The notes under the pieces are model-generated. The model worked only from the letters and a program-made list of their open reading frames with translations, did not search any database and had not been told where the DNA came from. Below, in pieces: positions 55,291 to 63,735 of a stretch of 64,000 bases of DNA; the first letter of the stretch is position 1, and every line of letters begins with the position of its first letter. The DNA is taken from assembly GCF_040939125.1 (NCBI RefSeq), contig NZ_CP162495.1, positions 3,038,001 through 3,102,000 of the forward strand, in the 5' to 3' direction. Source of the DNA: Clostridium sp. BJN0013 (GTDB lineage: Bacteria > Bacillota > Clostridia > Clostridiales > Clostridiaceae). The translations under genes were made by a program, and so were the position numbers.

Positions 55291-55365
55291 TGGTAGTCCC
55301 TAGGAGAATCGAACTCCTGATTTCACCGTGAGAGGGTGACGTCTTAACCACTTGACCAAGGGACC
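55291..55365 (-). tRNA. tRNA-Glu (anticodon CTC)
   Basis: Read on the minus strand the gene begins GGTCCCTTGGTCAAGTGGTT and ends in encoded CCA. The acceptor stem is GGTCCCT/AGGGACT, the anticodon stem TCACC/GGTGA with loop CTCTCAC, anticodon CTC for GAG codons, and the T loop is GTTCGATTC-like. All arms pair. Its 3' 36 bases are repeated at 19511, so it served as the phage integration site and remained functional. Confidence 0.95.
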
Positions 55366-55464
55366 TCATATCATTTTGCAATCAACATTTATTATTATAT
55401 ATTTCCACACTTGTTTAGTCAATACTTTTTTAAGAATCACTTAATACAATAAAAATATTTTTAT

Positions 55465-55498
55465 ATAGTTGCAAATCACTTGCAACTATGTGTATAAT
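55465..55498 (+). promoter_or_regulatory. Promoter with overlapping perfect inverted repeat
   Basis: ATAGTTGCAA and TTGCAACTAT, separated by five bases, form a perfect operator-like repeat (55465-55489). TTGCAA at 55469-55474 and TATAAT at 55493-55498 are 18 bases apart, so the repeat overlaps the promoter. Repression of the metal transporter genes by a metal-sensing regulator is the likely role. It does not match the usual Fur/Zur GATAATnATTATC form. Confidence 0.6.
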
Positions 55499-55577
55499 AT
55501 ATATTGATTAAATTATACTATGCATATTATTACCATATACTATGAAATAATTCTTGATTTTAGGAGGAGGCCTATCT

Positions 55578-56231
55578 ATGATTACTATAAAGAATTTACG
55601 TTTTTCTTATAATGGAAAACCTCCTTATTTAATAGATTCTGTAAATCTAAACATTAAATATGGAAGTTATGTTTCGATAATAGGTGAAAATGGAAGTGCT
55701 AAAACTACCTTAATCAAATTAATATTGGGGCTTTTAACTCCTTTAAAAGGCCATATTCACTTATCTACTAAAAAAATCGGCTATGTTCCTCAACTAATGG
55801 AAAATTTTAATTCTCAATTTCCAATTACAGTTTCAGAAATGCTTAAATGTCATATGAAAGTTTTAAAGATAAAAGATAAAAAACTTATAGACACATATCT
55901 AAATTCTGTGGGAATGAATGATTTTAAAAATAGTCTTATAGGAAATTTGTCTGGTGGACAACGTCAAAAAATATTTATAGCAAGAGCCCTGATAGGACCC
56001 CCTGAACTTTTAATACTTGATGAACCTTCTACAGGTGTAGATATGATAAGTCAAAAAGAATTATATACTATAATAAAAAACTTAAATGCTAATTTATCTA
56101 TAACAGTAATAGCCATAGAACACAATTTAGAGGCTGCATTGAAAAATTCCACTCACATATGTGTTATGAGAAATAGCAGTGCAACCATGTATACCATTGA
56201 AGAATACAAAAAATTAATGGGTTTTAAATAA
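55578..56231 (+). CDS. Zinc/manganese-type ABC transporter, ATP-binding protein
   Basis: The 217-residue protein has Walker A GENGSAKT (residues 36-43), signature LSGGQRQ (124-130), Walker B LLILDEP (144-150) and switch His in AIEHN. In Walker A the usual Gly before Lys is Ala, a mild departure whose effect is uncertain. Similarity of layout and the partner permease place it in the ZnuC/AdcC/MntB group that imports Zn or Mn. ATG 55578 follows GGAGGAGG. No substrate-binding lipoprotein is seen in the window. It is the first gene after the tRNA, in core DNA. Confidence 0.85.
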   Translation: MITIKNLRFSYNGKPPYLIDSVNLNIKYGSYVSIIGENGSAKTTLIKLILGLLTPLKGHIHLSTKKIGYVPQLMENFNSQFPITVSEMLKCHMKVLKIKDKKLIDTYLNSVGMNDFKNSLIGNLSGGQRQKIFIARALIGPPELLILDEPSTGVDMISQKELYTIIKNLNANLSITVIAIEHNLEAALKNSTHICVMRNSSATMYTIEEYKKLMGFK

Positions 56232-56257
56232 ATCAATTTCTTATTTTGGAGGTAATC

Positions 56258-57052
56258 ATGTTACAATACGATTTTATGCAAAATGCAATTATGGCAGGTA
56301 TATTTATATCCATATTATGTCCTGCAGTAGGTACTTTTCTTGTTTTAAAAAGATATTCTATGATGGGAGACACTTTATCTCACTCATCCTTTGCAGGAGT
56401 TGCAATAGGTATTGTATTTGGATACAATCCTATATTTACGGCTTTTATATTTACCTCTATTGCAGGACTTGTAATAGAATTTTTAAGAAATTATTACAAA
56501 AAATATGCAGAATTAATACTTGTAATTGTACTTACCCTATCAGTAGGTATAGCAATTGTGCTTATAAGCACTGGAAAAGCCAGTGGAAATGTAAATTCCT
56601 ATTTATTCGGCAGTATACTTACAGTATCTAAAAATGAACTCTATACTGTATTCATACTCAGTATAATTTCTGTCATAACTCTGTCAATACTTTACAACCA
56701 GCTGCTCTACATAACTTTTGATGAAAATGGTGCTAAAGTATGTAGGATAAAGGTAAAACTTACAAACTACCTATTTATCCTTCTAGTAGGTGCTACAATT
56801 TCCGTATCTATAAGAATATTAGGTATTTTAGTAATTTCATCTATGATAGCAATGCCTGTAGCTGCATCTCTCCAGCTGCATAAAGGTTTTAGATTTACAC
56901 TTATATTCTCCATAATATTTGGATTTTTAGATATAATGGGAGGATTATTGTTATCTTATTACATAAACAGCGCTCCCGGTGGTACTATTGCATTAGTTTC
57001 CGTACTCACTCTTTTAATAGTTTTAGTTTATAAAAAATTGTGGAATAAATAG
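56258..57052 (+). CDS. Zinc/manganese-type ABC transporter, permease
   Basis: The 264-residue membrane protein has about eight helices and the family phrases GTFLVLKRYSMMGDTLSHSS (early, with the His), ILVISSMIAMPVAASLQL and SAPGGTIALVSV. These are typical for ABC-3 (ZnuB/AdcB/MntC-like) permeases. GGAGGTAATC precedes ATG 56258, 26 bases after the ATPase stop, so the two form an operon. The missing substrate-binding gene must lie elsewhere. Confidence 0.85.
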   Translation: MLQYDFMQNAIMAGIFISILCPAVGTFLVLKRYSMMGDTLSHSSFAGVAIGIVFGYNPIFTAFIFTSIAGLVIEFLRNYYKKYAELILVIVLTLSVGIAIVLISTGKASGNVNSYLFGSILTVSKNELYTVFILSIISVITLSILYNQLLYITFDENGAKVCRIKVKLTNYLFILLVGATISVSIRILGILVISSMIAMPVAASLQLHKGFRFTLIFSIIFGFLDIMGGLLLSYYINSAPGGTIALVSVLTLLIVLVYKKLWNK

Positions 57053-57124
57053 CCCAATGCCAAGTACTCCTATATCTATTGTGTGTTTTTATATTTTATT
57101 CGTACAAATTACTATCACTACCTT

Positions 57125-57418
57125 TTATCTTTTTATTTGTTTCATGTAATCTTCTACATTCTTGTACATACTTGACCAAGAACGTCTACAGAACATAACT
57201 GCTACATCACTTCTTCTAGATCTTTCCTTTATTATTTCCGCCATATTATGGCCTACATAATCTGTAAGTACCAGCACTAAGTCTGTATTTTCTGGAATTT
57301 TAACCTTTCTATCACCTTTTTTTCTTCCTGTAACGTGTCCTATCTTATTAAAACCAGTTTCCTTTAATTTATCAGTTATATTTCCAAGCTTATCTCCTCC
57401 GATAACTAGAATACTCAT
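57125..57418 (-). CDS. DUF2325 domain protein
   Basis: The 97-residue protein MSILVIGGDKLGNITDKLKE continues to GHVTGRKKGDRKVKIPENTD, DYVGHNMAEIIKERSRRSDV and VMFCRRSWSSMYKNV. The pattern GGD, GR, DYV(G/N)H and C(R/K)xS matches DUF2325, a small Rossmann-like domain. Function is not known to me. GGAGGAAAACT precedes the ATG. It converges with the permease gene. Confidence 0.8.
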   Translation of the reverse strand: MSILVIGGDKLGNITDKLKETGFNKIGHVTGRKKGDRKVKIPENTDLVLVLTDYVGHNMAEIIKERSRRSDVAVMFCRRSWSSMYKNVEDYMKQIKR

Positions 57419-57594
57419 AGTTTTCCTCCTCTTTCATTTTTAATCTGAAGCGATATTGATATTCATTTTCAATTATATCCTATCTTTAAAATTTTGTAAA
57501 TATATAAACTCAAAAAAGTATAATAAAGTCTCAATAAATCCTCTACTATACTTTTTAAATAATACTTTCACAAATTCTCATATAATCACTTGAT

Positions 57595-58671
57595 TTATTT
57601 TACTTTTCTAATATCTATAAGTTTACTGCCATCTACCTCTGCTTCTTGAAAAGTTCCCATATTATCCATAACATATAGAGCTGATTCTATTATTGCAAAG
57701 GCCATAGGACATCCTGATCCTTCTCCTAATCTCATATTTAGATTCAACATAGGATTCAATCCCAACTCTTTCATTACATATTTAGCTGCCGGTTCTGCTG
57801 AGAGATGAGAAGGAAATAAAAAATCTATTACTTTTTTATTTAATCTTACAGCACAAAGTGCTGCTATTGAAGATATGAAACCATCTATTACAATAGGCAC
57901 CCTATTTTTAGCAGCCCCTAAAAAGCATCCACATATCCCTGCTATATCAAATCCTCCTACTTTCGTTATAACATCAATAATATCTTCTGGATTTGGATTA
58001 TTTATTTTAATAGCATTTTGAACCGCTGTTTTCTTAGCTTGAAATTTATCTTCTGTAATGCCAGAGCCTTTTCCCACCGTTTCATTTACCGGTAATTTTG
58101 ATATTGCACTTAACACTGCAGAACTTGTAGCAGTATTACATACTCCCATTTCGCCTGTGCCAAATAAATCATATCCTTTTTCTACAAGTTCATCTACTGT
58201 CTCGATTCCTGTCTCGATTGCCTTTATACACTGTTCTCTAGTCATAGCTGGTCCTTTTGCTATATTTTTAGTACCATAATCTATTTTTTTATTTATAATT
58301 GCATCATTTTCAAAATCATAATCAGTTCCTATATCTACTATAGTTCTGTCACATTTAAAAAAATCCCCTAAAACACATACTCCTGTTATACCTTTAACAA
58401 AATTTTTAGTAATATTTGCTGTTAATTCTTTAGGACAATTGCTTATACCTTCTTCCCATATTCCATTATCAGAACACATTATGACTATATTTTTTTTGTG
58501 TATTTTATTGTGTACTCTTCCTGTAATTCCTGCCATTTTTATAACTATCTCTTCTAATTCTCCAAGACTTCCTATAGGCTTTGCTAAACTATCCAATCTT
58601 TCTCTAGCTTTTTCCATAGCTTCTTCATTTCTTTTTTCTATTTTCTCTAAAGTATTTTCAATCAGACTCAT
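57595..58671 (-). CDS. cobT: Nicotinate-nucleotide:dimethylbenzimidazole phosphoribosyltransferase
   Basis: CobT makes alpha-ribazole phosphate, the lower-ligand nucleotide of cobalamin. The 358-residue protein has the family phrases DSLAKPIGSLGELEEIVIKM, CSDNGIWEEGISNCPKELTA, GTGEMGVCNTATSSAVLSAI, GGFDIAGICGCFLGAAKNRV and LGEGSGCPMAF with the catalytic Glu region. Length is normal. GGAGGATTATA precedes the ATG. It lies last in a minus-strand run with the sirohydrochlorin-synthase-like and CbiB genes, 71 bases from its neighbour. Confidence 0.9.
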   Translation of the reverse strand: MSLIENTLEKIEKRNEEAMEKARERLDSLAKPIGSLGELEEIVIKMAGITGRVHNKIHKKNIVIMCSDNGIWEEGISNCPKELTANITKNFVKGITGVCVLGDFFKCDRTIVDIGTDYDFENDAIINKKIDYGTKNIAKGPAMTREQCIKAIETGIETVDELVEKGYDLFGTGEMGVCNTATSSAVLSAISKLPVNETVGKGSGITEDKFQAKKTAVQNAIKINNPNPEDIIDVITKVGGFDIAGICGCFLGAAKNRVPIVIDGFISSIAALCAVRLNKKVIDFLFPSHLSAEPAAKYVMKELGLNPMLNLNMRLGEGSGCPMAFAIIESALYVMDNMGTFQEAEVDGSKLIDIRKVK

Positions 58672-58742
58672 TATAATCCTCCATACATTTCAAAATCTAC
58701 TAGTTCTATATTTTCTACAATAGGCTCGAACCCTGCCTGAAT

Positions 58743-59381
58743 TTAACAATTATTCCATTTGTAGAACATCTCAATTATAATACAGGCTTTCCCTTTTTTG
58801 TAAAAAAAATAAAAATCATCTGTACATATAAAACTCATAATAATCTTTCTATATTTCATTTCAGAAATACTATTTCTCACTTTAGAACTAAATTCCACAA
58901 AATCATCATATTTTTTAATATAGTTTATTAATTTATCTGCAATAAATACTGAGGTTACAGGAGATACGCCTTTTGTATTTACTCCTATTGAAATATTTTC
59001 AGTACTTCTATGACAGGGTATAATACAATTTCCCCCTTTAGAATCTGTGACATCCACATATATTTTACAAAGTTTTCTGCAGTGCTGTTTTATAATGGAA
59101 TTAAGTTCCCTATTATTTGTAGCAATTATCACAATATGCTTATCTCTTATATATTGTATGTCATACTTCTCTTTAATTAATACAACATTTGAATAGTCTT
59201 TAATATTGTCAAAACTATCTATAAAATTTTCAGACAGTATATAAACTTGGCATCCTTTCATGGCAAAAGTTTCGGATTTTATATAAGCCGCAGCTCCTCC
59301 ACCTATAAGGATCACTTTTATCTTAGAAGATAAAAGTGAAATAAGTACAGGTGAATTATTCTCTCGGATATCTTTTTTCAA
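58743..59381 (-). CDS. Precorrin-2 dehydrogenase / sirohydrochlorin-type protein
   Basis: The 212-residue protein has an N-terminal NAD-binding site, KVILIGGGAAAYIKSETFAM, then IVIIATNNRELNSIIKQHCR and YVDVTDSKGGNCIIPCHRST, as in CysG/Met8-type precorrin-2 dehydrogenases; Asp in DVTDS fits the catalytic position. The second half, GVSPVTSVFIADKLINYIKK, is the helical dimer part. It oxidises precorrin-2 on the way to cobalamin or siroheme. It is in one operon with CbiB and CobT by strand and spacing. After its stop, in frame, the 22 codons AGFEPIVENIELVDFEMYGG look like a leftover of another enzyme. Confidence 0.75.
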   Translation of the reverse strand: MKKDIRENNSPVLISLLSSKIKVILIGGGAAAYIKSETFAMKGCQVYILSENFIDSFDNIKDYSNVVLIKEKYDIQYIRDKHIVIIATNNRELNSIIKQHCRKLCKIYVDVTDSKGGNCIIPCHRSTENISIGVNTKGVSPVTSVFIADKLINYIKKYDDFVEFSSKVRNSISEMKYRKIIMSFICTDDFYFFYKKGKACIIIEMFYKWNNC

Positions 59382-59429
59382 ATCTAAATTTCTCCTTTTA
59401 TGAAATAGTTCTTAGGTTTAAATGTAATT

Positions 59430-60407
59430 TTAAAAATAAGTTAGAATCAATAGCATGAATATTATTACAAAAAAAATCATCATATTGATTTCAGAAAAAT
59501 ACATAAGTTTTATACTCTCTTTTATATGCATAAAATTCAACTCCACAGACCTGTCACCTATAGTGGGTTTATGTACTAATTCTCCAAAATATCTATTGGC
59601 ACCTCCCAGCTGTATCTTCATAGCACCTGCTGCTGCCCCTTCTGGATAGGCACAATTGGGGCTCTTATGATTTTTTCTATCCCGTATCATTATTTTGAAA
59701 GCATCAACAGAATTTCCCTTTACTATGGAGGCGGATATACACATAAAAACCCCTGTAATTCTAGCTGGAATAAAATTAAATATATCATCTATCTTTGCAG
59801 GAAAAAATCCTATATATCTATATTTTTTATTCATATATCCAAGCATTGAATCCATAGTATTTATACTCTTATACAGCATTGCAAAAGGAGCGCCAAAAAC
59901 TGCATAAATAAGTGGGGCTATAACTCCATCTGAAGTATTTTCCGCTACTGTTTCTACACTTGCCCTTACTATCTCCTCACTATTTAAATCAGCAGTATCT
60001 CTTCCTACTATGTGAGAGAGTTTAGTCCTTGCATCTATAATATTGTCTTTTTTCAAAGCACAATATACTTTTTTAGCTTCCATTGCCAAACATTTAGCTG
60101 AAATAGTTGTGTAAATAAGAAATATATTTACTATCTGGTATAAAATTATATTTTTTCTCAAAAACATAAGTATGATAAAAGGTATAAAAAAACTAACCAT
60201 GCCCACTATTAAAACTATTATACCACCCCATATTTTAAGCTTTTTTTCATTTTTATAAATTTCTCTTCCTTTTCTCTCTAAATACGATACTAGTTTTCCT
60301 ATATATATTACAGGGTGGGGAAACTTATAAGGATCTCCAATCATCCAATCTACTATAACTGCTGCAAAAATATTTATAAAGTTAATGATTAGGAATAAAG
60401 TAAACAA
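59430..60407 (-). CDS. cbiB: Adenosylcobinamide-phosphate synthase
   Basis: CbiB joins aminopropanol phosphate to adenosylcobyric acid at the membrane. The 325-residue protein has IVDWMIGDPYKFPHPVIYIG at the start, EIVRASVETVAENTSDGVIA and YKSINTMDSMLGY in the middle, FPAKIDDIFNFIPARITGV and CAYPEGAAAGAMKIQLGG later: all hallmark phrases. Four to five membrane helices are visible. It is intact and the first of the three cobalamin genes here; spacing to the next is 48 bases. Confidence 0.9.
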   Translation of the reverse strand: MFTLFLIINFINIFAAVIVDWMIGDPYKFPHPVIYIGKLVSYLERKGREIYKNEKKLKIWGGIIVLIVGMVSFFIPFIILMFLRKNIILYQIVNIFLIYTTISAKCLAMEAKKVYCALKKDNIIDARTKLSHIVGRDTADLNSEEIVRASVETVAENTSDGVIAPLIYAVFGAPFAMLYKSINTMDSMLGYMNKKYRYIGFFPAKIDDIFNFIPARITGVFMCISASIVKGNSVDAFKIMIRDRKNHKSPNCAYPEGAAAGAMKIQLGGANRYFGELVHKPTIGDRSVELNFMHIKESIKLMYFSEINMMIFFVIIFMLLILTYF

Positions 60408-60444
60408 ATTTAATCCCCCTTTGACAGTCTATACTTTAAAGCTA

Positions 60445-60999
60445 TTAGTCCTCATGTAATCCATAAAAAACATACCATGGTGCTATAGCCACAGCTGTAC
60501 CCTTTGACTGTTCCCTAAGTAAAAACTCCCTTACTTCATCTTTGTATAAAGCTACTACCTCTATATCTTCTGTTTCTTCCAACTGTTGCTTGGGATTTTT
60601 ATTTTCCTCTAGATTCTCATCTATTTCCATCTTTATTACCCTGACTCTATCTGTTACAAGGGCGGGGTTTGCATAGAGCTCAGGTCCTACAGATTTTATC
60701 CTTCCATTATATCCTGTTTCTTCTTTTAGTTCTCTTACAGCACTCTCAAATAAACTCTCATTTTCTACAAGCCCCGCTGGAAATCCAATAACATATTTAT
60801 CAACAGCAGGCCTATATTGTTTTATAAATATATATCTATTAGATGGCATCAATTTACTTATTATTATAACTGTGCTTGTAGTATTTGTTCTCTCTATACT
60901 CTCCCATTTTAGAAGTTCATTCTTTTTTCCCAGATAAGTGACCTCTTCCATTCTAACCCATTCGCCTTCATATAATACTTTTTTTGATACTCTTTTCAC
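60445..60999 (-). CDS. Nudix hydrolase (ADP-ribose pyrophosphatase-like)
   Basis: The 184-residue protein has the Nudix box GLVENESLFESAVRELKEETGY (shown here in its key residues: Gly76, then REL-x-EE-x-G), preceded by KQYRPAVDKYVIGFPAG, the pattern of ADP-sugar pyrophosphatases (NudF type). It splits ADP-ribose or similar compounds into AMP and sugar phosphate. Its start overlaps the stop of the MocR-type regulator gene by one base, implying translational coupling. Intact. Confidence 0.85.
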   Translation of the reverse strand: MKRVSKKVLYEGEWVRMEEVTYLGKKNELLKWESIERTNTTSTVIIISKLMPSNRYIFIKQYRPAVDKYVIGFPAGLVENESLFESAVRELKEETGYNGRIKSVGPELYANPALVTDRVRVIKMEIDENLEENKNPKQQLEETEDIEVVALYKDEVREFLLREQSKGTAVAIAPWYVFYGLHED

Positions 61000-62447
61000 T
61001 ATACATACCCTCCTAATTTTTCAATTTCTTCTCCAATTATCATAAAACCCTTTTTTATATTTTCTTCACTAACCCTTGAAAAACCTAACCTTAAAGTATC
61101 ATCCCCCTTATCATCTACATAAAATACATCTCCTGGGGTGAATATAACCTTTCTTTTATAACATTTGTCTAAAAGCTCCCTGGAATTTATATTTTTTAAT
61201 TTTATAAATATATGCATTCCCCCTTCTCCCAGTACTTCTCTATTTTTAATATACTGTTTTGCACATTTTAATGCAAATTCATATTTTTCCTTATACACTC
61301 TTCTAGCTTTTTTTATGTATTTATCAAAATTACCACAATTTAAATAGTCATAAAAAACCGCCTGATCAAGAGAAGAAGTATGAATATTTCTGCTTCTTTT
61401 TATGCTTTCAAGATAACCTATAAGTGTCTTATCCCCTAATATCCACCCTATCCTTATGCCTGGAAACAATATCTTTGAAAAACTTCCTATGTATATAACA
61501 CTATTACCAGAACCACTAAGAGCAGCCATAGGCGATACATGTGTTCCCAAATATCGAAGCTCTTCATTAAATCCATCTTCAATTATAGGTACATCATAGT
61601 ATTTAAGTATATTATATACAGAAACCCTTTTCTCCGGAGACATAACAATACCTGTAGGATTATGATAGGAAGGGACAAAATAGGAAATTTTAAATTTGTT
61701 TTTTTGTAGCTTCCCTTCAAGCATGTCCAAATTAACTCCATCCCTTTCCATATCCACTCCTGTTATATTAAGTCCATGAAGTTTCATAATCTTAACTGCA
61801 GTATTATGAGTTGGATTTTCACATATTATACCATCTCCCTCTTTTGCAATACAGGATAATACCAGATCAAATCCTTCTGTAAAGCCATTAGTTATAAGTA
61901 TGTCTTTTCCCTGTATATCTACCCCTTTATTCTCCATATATTTCAATAAATATTCAATAAGAGGCTTGTATCCTTTTGCATATCCATAATTTAATACTTT
62001 TTCTCCTTCTATAGCCATTCTATTTAAAAATGCCTTTTTGAACTCATCTACATTAAATAAATTTTCATCAGGAGCTATACTTTTAAAAGATATCATTCCC
62101 TTTTTCCATTTGGCTTCATGTTTAATTATATCTAATTTTTCTGAAAGTCTGCCATAATTATTTATTTTATTCTCCCAGGACACCTTCCATTTCCCCTGAA
62201 AATCCACTTTAACATTCGAAACAAAGGTTCCTTTGCCTCTTTTCGTGTATACAAAGCCTTCATCCTGTAAAAATTCATAGGCACATATTATGGTATTTCT
62301 GCTTACATTAAACATAGACGCCATTTCTCTGGTTGAAGGAAGCTTTTCATCCCTTCTAAGCAGTCCTTTTAATATCATATCTTTAATATAATCTTTTACC
62401 TGTATATATACAACCCTATCTTTATCTATTTTAATATTAGAGAACAT
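60999..62447 (-). CDS. MocR/PdxR-type regulator (GntR domain plus aminotransferase)
   Basis: The protein begins at ATG 62447 (after GAGGTGAAATTTATT), 482 residues. Residues 1-75 are a GntR winged helix (LPSTREMASMFNVSRNTIIC, YEFLQDEGFVYTKRGKGTFV). The rest is a fold-type I aminotransferase: PSYHNPTGIVMSP, and VIYIGSFSKILFPGIRIGW with the PLP lysine in SFSK. Such regulators sense PLP or an amine and act on neighbouring genes; others of this type are true aminotransferases acting in amino-acid metabolism. The coupled Nudix gene is its only clear partner here. Confidence 0.85.
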   Translation of the reverse strand: MFSNIKIDKDRVVYIQVKDYIKDMILKGLLRRDEKLPSTREMASMFNVSRNTIICAYEFLQDEGFVYTKRGKGTFVSNVKVDFQGKWKVSWENKINNYGRLSEKLDIIKHEAKWKKGMISFKSIAPDENLFNVDEFKKAFLNRMAIEGEKVLNYGYAKGYKPLIEYLLKYMENKGVDIQGKDILITNGFTEGFDLVLSCIAKEGDGIICENPTHNTAVKIMKLHGLNITGVDMERDGVNLDMLEGKLQKNKFKISYFVPSYHNPTGIVMSPEKRVSVYNILKYYDVPIIEDGFNEELRYLGTHVSPMAALSGSGNSVIYIGSFSKILFPGIRIGWILGDKTLIGYLESIKRSRNIHTSSLDQAVFYDYLNCGNFDKYIKKARRVYKEKYEFALKCAKQYIKNREVLGEGGMHIFIKLKNINSRELLDKCYKRKVIFTPGDVFYVDDKGDDTLRLGFSRVSEENIKKGFMIIGEEIEKLGGYV

Positions 62448-62489
62448 AATAAATTTCACCTCAAATATATTTTTACACATTTAAATAAA

Positions 62490-62540
62490 TAAATAAAGAA
62501 TAATACCCGTTCAAATACTTAAAAGGTATTATTCTTTATT
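62490..62540. terminator. Terminator after metQ-like gene
   Basis: AAAGAATAATACC...GGTATTATTCTTT, a 13-base stem between the MetQ-like stop (62611) and the regulator start (62447), with T-runs on both strands. It separates the two transcripts. Confidence 0.75.
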
Positions 62541-62610
62541 CTATAAAGTGATTTGAGTTAAAATTATTCATTCAGAAAAATTTCTAAATAGCATTTGAAA
62601 CTAAATCTAC

Positions 62611-63426
62611 TTAAAATGCAGGAATTATACTCCCTTTGTAATTTTCATTTATAAATTTTCTAATTTGCTCATCATTTACAGCCTTTGCCAATGCTTTTAT
62701 ATAAGGTTTATCCTTATCTTCATTTCTAACTGCAATTATATTGGCATAAGGTGAATCTTTTGATTCTATGGCAATGGCATCTTTAGTTGGATTTAAATTT
62801 GCCTCCAATGCATAATTCGTATTTATAACTGCCCCATCAACATCTGCCAAAATCCTTGGAAGCTGTGGTGCATCAACCTCCTGTATATTTAAATTCTTTT
62901 TATTTTCAGTTATATCCAATTTAGATATGGTATCCCCATCTTTTACTTTTATAAGTCCTTCCTTAGCCAATAATTTTAAAGCCCTGGCTCCATTTGTAGC
63001 ATCATTTGGTATGGCAATTTGTGCCCCATCTTTTAACTCACTTAAACTTTTAATTTTACTTGAGTAAAATCCCAATGGTTCAATATGCACTTTGGCAACA
63101 GAAACTAAATTTGTTTTATTCTTTTTATTAAACTCTTCCAAAAATGGCGTGTGTTGGAAAAAATTTGCATCTATTTCCCCTGACTCCAATGCCTTATTTG
63201 GAGTTACATAATCTGTGAACTCAACTATCTCAAGATCATATCCTGCTTTTTTCAGTATAGGCTTAACTTTCTCAAGTATTTCCTTGTGAGGTTGTGGAGA
63301 TGCTCCTATCTTTATAGTAGTTTTATCCTCACTTTTACTTGTACTTCCTTCATTTTTCTGTGTTCCACATCCAACTAATGCAAGAATAAATATTAATGAT
63401 AAAATAACTGTTAATACCCTTTTCAT
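62611..63426 (-). CDS. metQ: Methionine-binding lipoprotein of an ABC importer (MetQ-like)
   Basis: The 271-residue precursor has a lipoprotein signal with lipobox ALVGC (Cys20). The mature part has KIGASPQPHKEILEKVKPIL, DYVTPNKALESGEIDANFFQ, HTPFLEEFN and HIEPLGFYSSKIKSL, the hallmark phrases of NlpA/MetQ. It binds methionine outside the membrane for MetN/MetI. Those partners are absent from the window, and a terminator follows, so it is transcribed alone. A SAM-I riboswitch upstream supports methionine as substrate. AAGGGAGGAATAAGA precedes the ATG. Confidence 0.9.
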   Translation of the reverse strand: MKRVLTVILSLIFILALVGCGTQKNEGSTSKSEDKTTIKIGASPQPHKEILEKVKPILKKAGYDLEIVEFTDYVTPNKALESGEIDANFFQHTPFLEEFNKKNKTNLVSVAKVHIEPLGFYSSKIKSLSELKDGAQIAIPNDATNGARALKLLAKEGLIKVKDGDTISKLDITENKKNLNIQEVDAPQLPRILADVDGAVINTNYALEANLNPTKDAIAIESKDSPYANIIAVRNEDKDKPYIKALAKAVNDEQIRKFINENYKGSIIPAF

Positions 63427-63468
63427 TCTTATTCCTCCCTTATAATATTAAATTAAAAATAAATAAAA

Positions 63469-63612
63469 CTCGAGGATAACCTCGAGCTAAAAACCTCAAA
63501 CTATCCCCTATCTTTCAGCTTACGCTGTAGGAATTAGCACCAATGTATTAAAAAAATACTGGTTGCCGGGCTTCATAAGGCCAGTCCCTCCACCACTCTT
63601 GATAAAGCTTAT
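63469..63612 (-). promoter_or_regulatory. SAM-I (S-box) riboswitch with terminator
   Basis: On the minus strand the aptamer runs TATCAAGAGTGG, GGAGGGACTGGCC, GAAGCCCGGCAACC, then GGTGCTAATTCC and a GATAG closing strand, which are the S-box hallmarks. It is followed by an ACTCGAGG/CCTCGAGT terminator stem (about 63469-63487) with T-run; TTTGAGG upstream of it can pair as antiterminator. High SAM therefore stops transcription of the MetQ-like gene. Confidence 0.95.
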
Positions 63613-63735
63613 ATTAAATTTATAACTTACAGGATAAATTATAGCACACAATAAAATAATGTCAATATTATTTCTTTAAAAACCCAGGACAAACGCATGA
63701 AAATATATAACTACATAAGTAAGATTACGAGTTAA

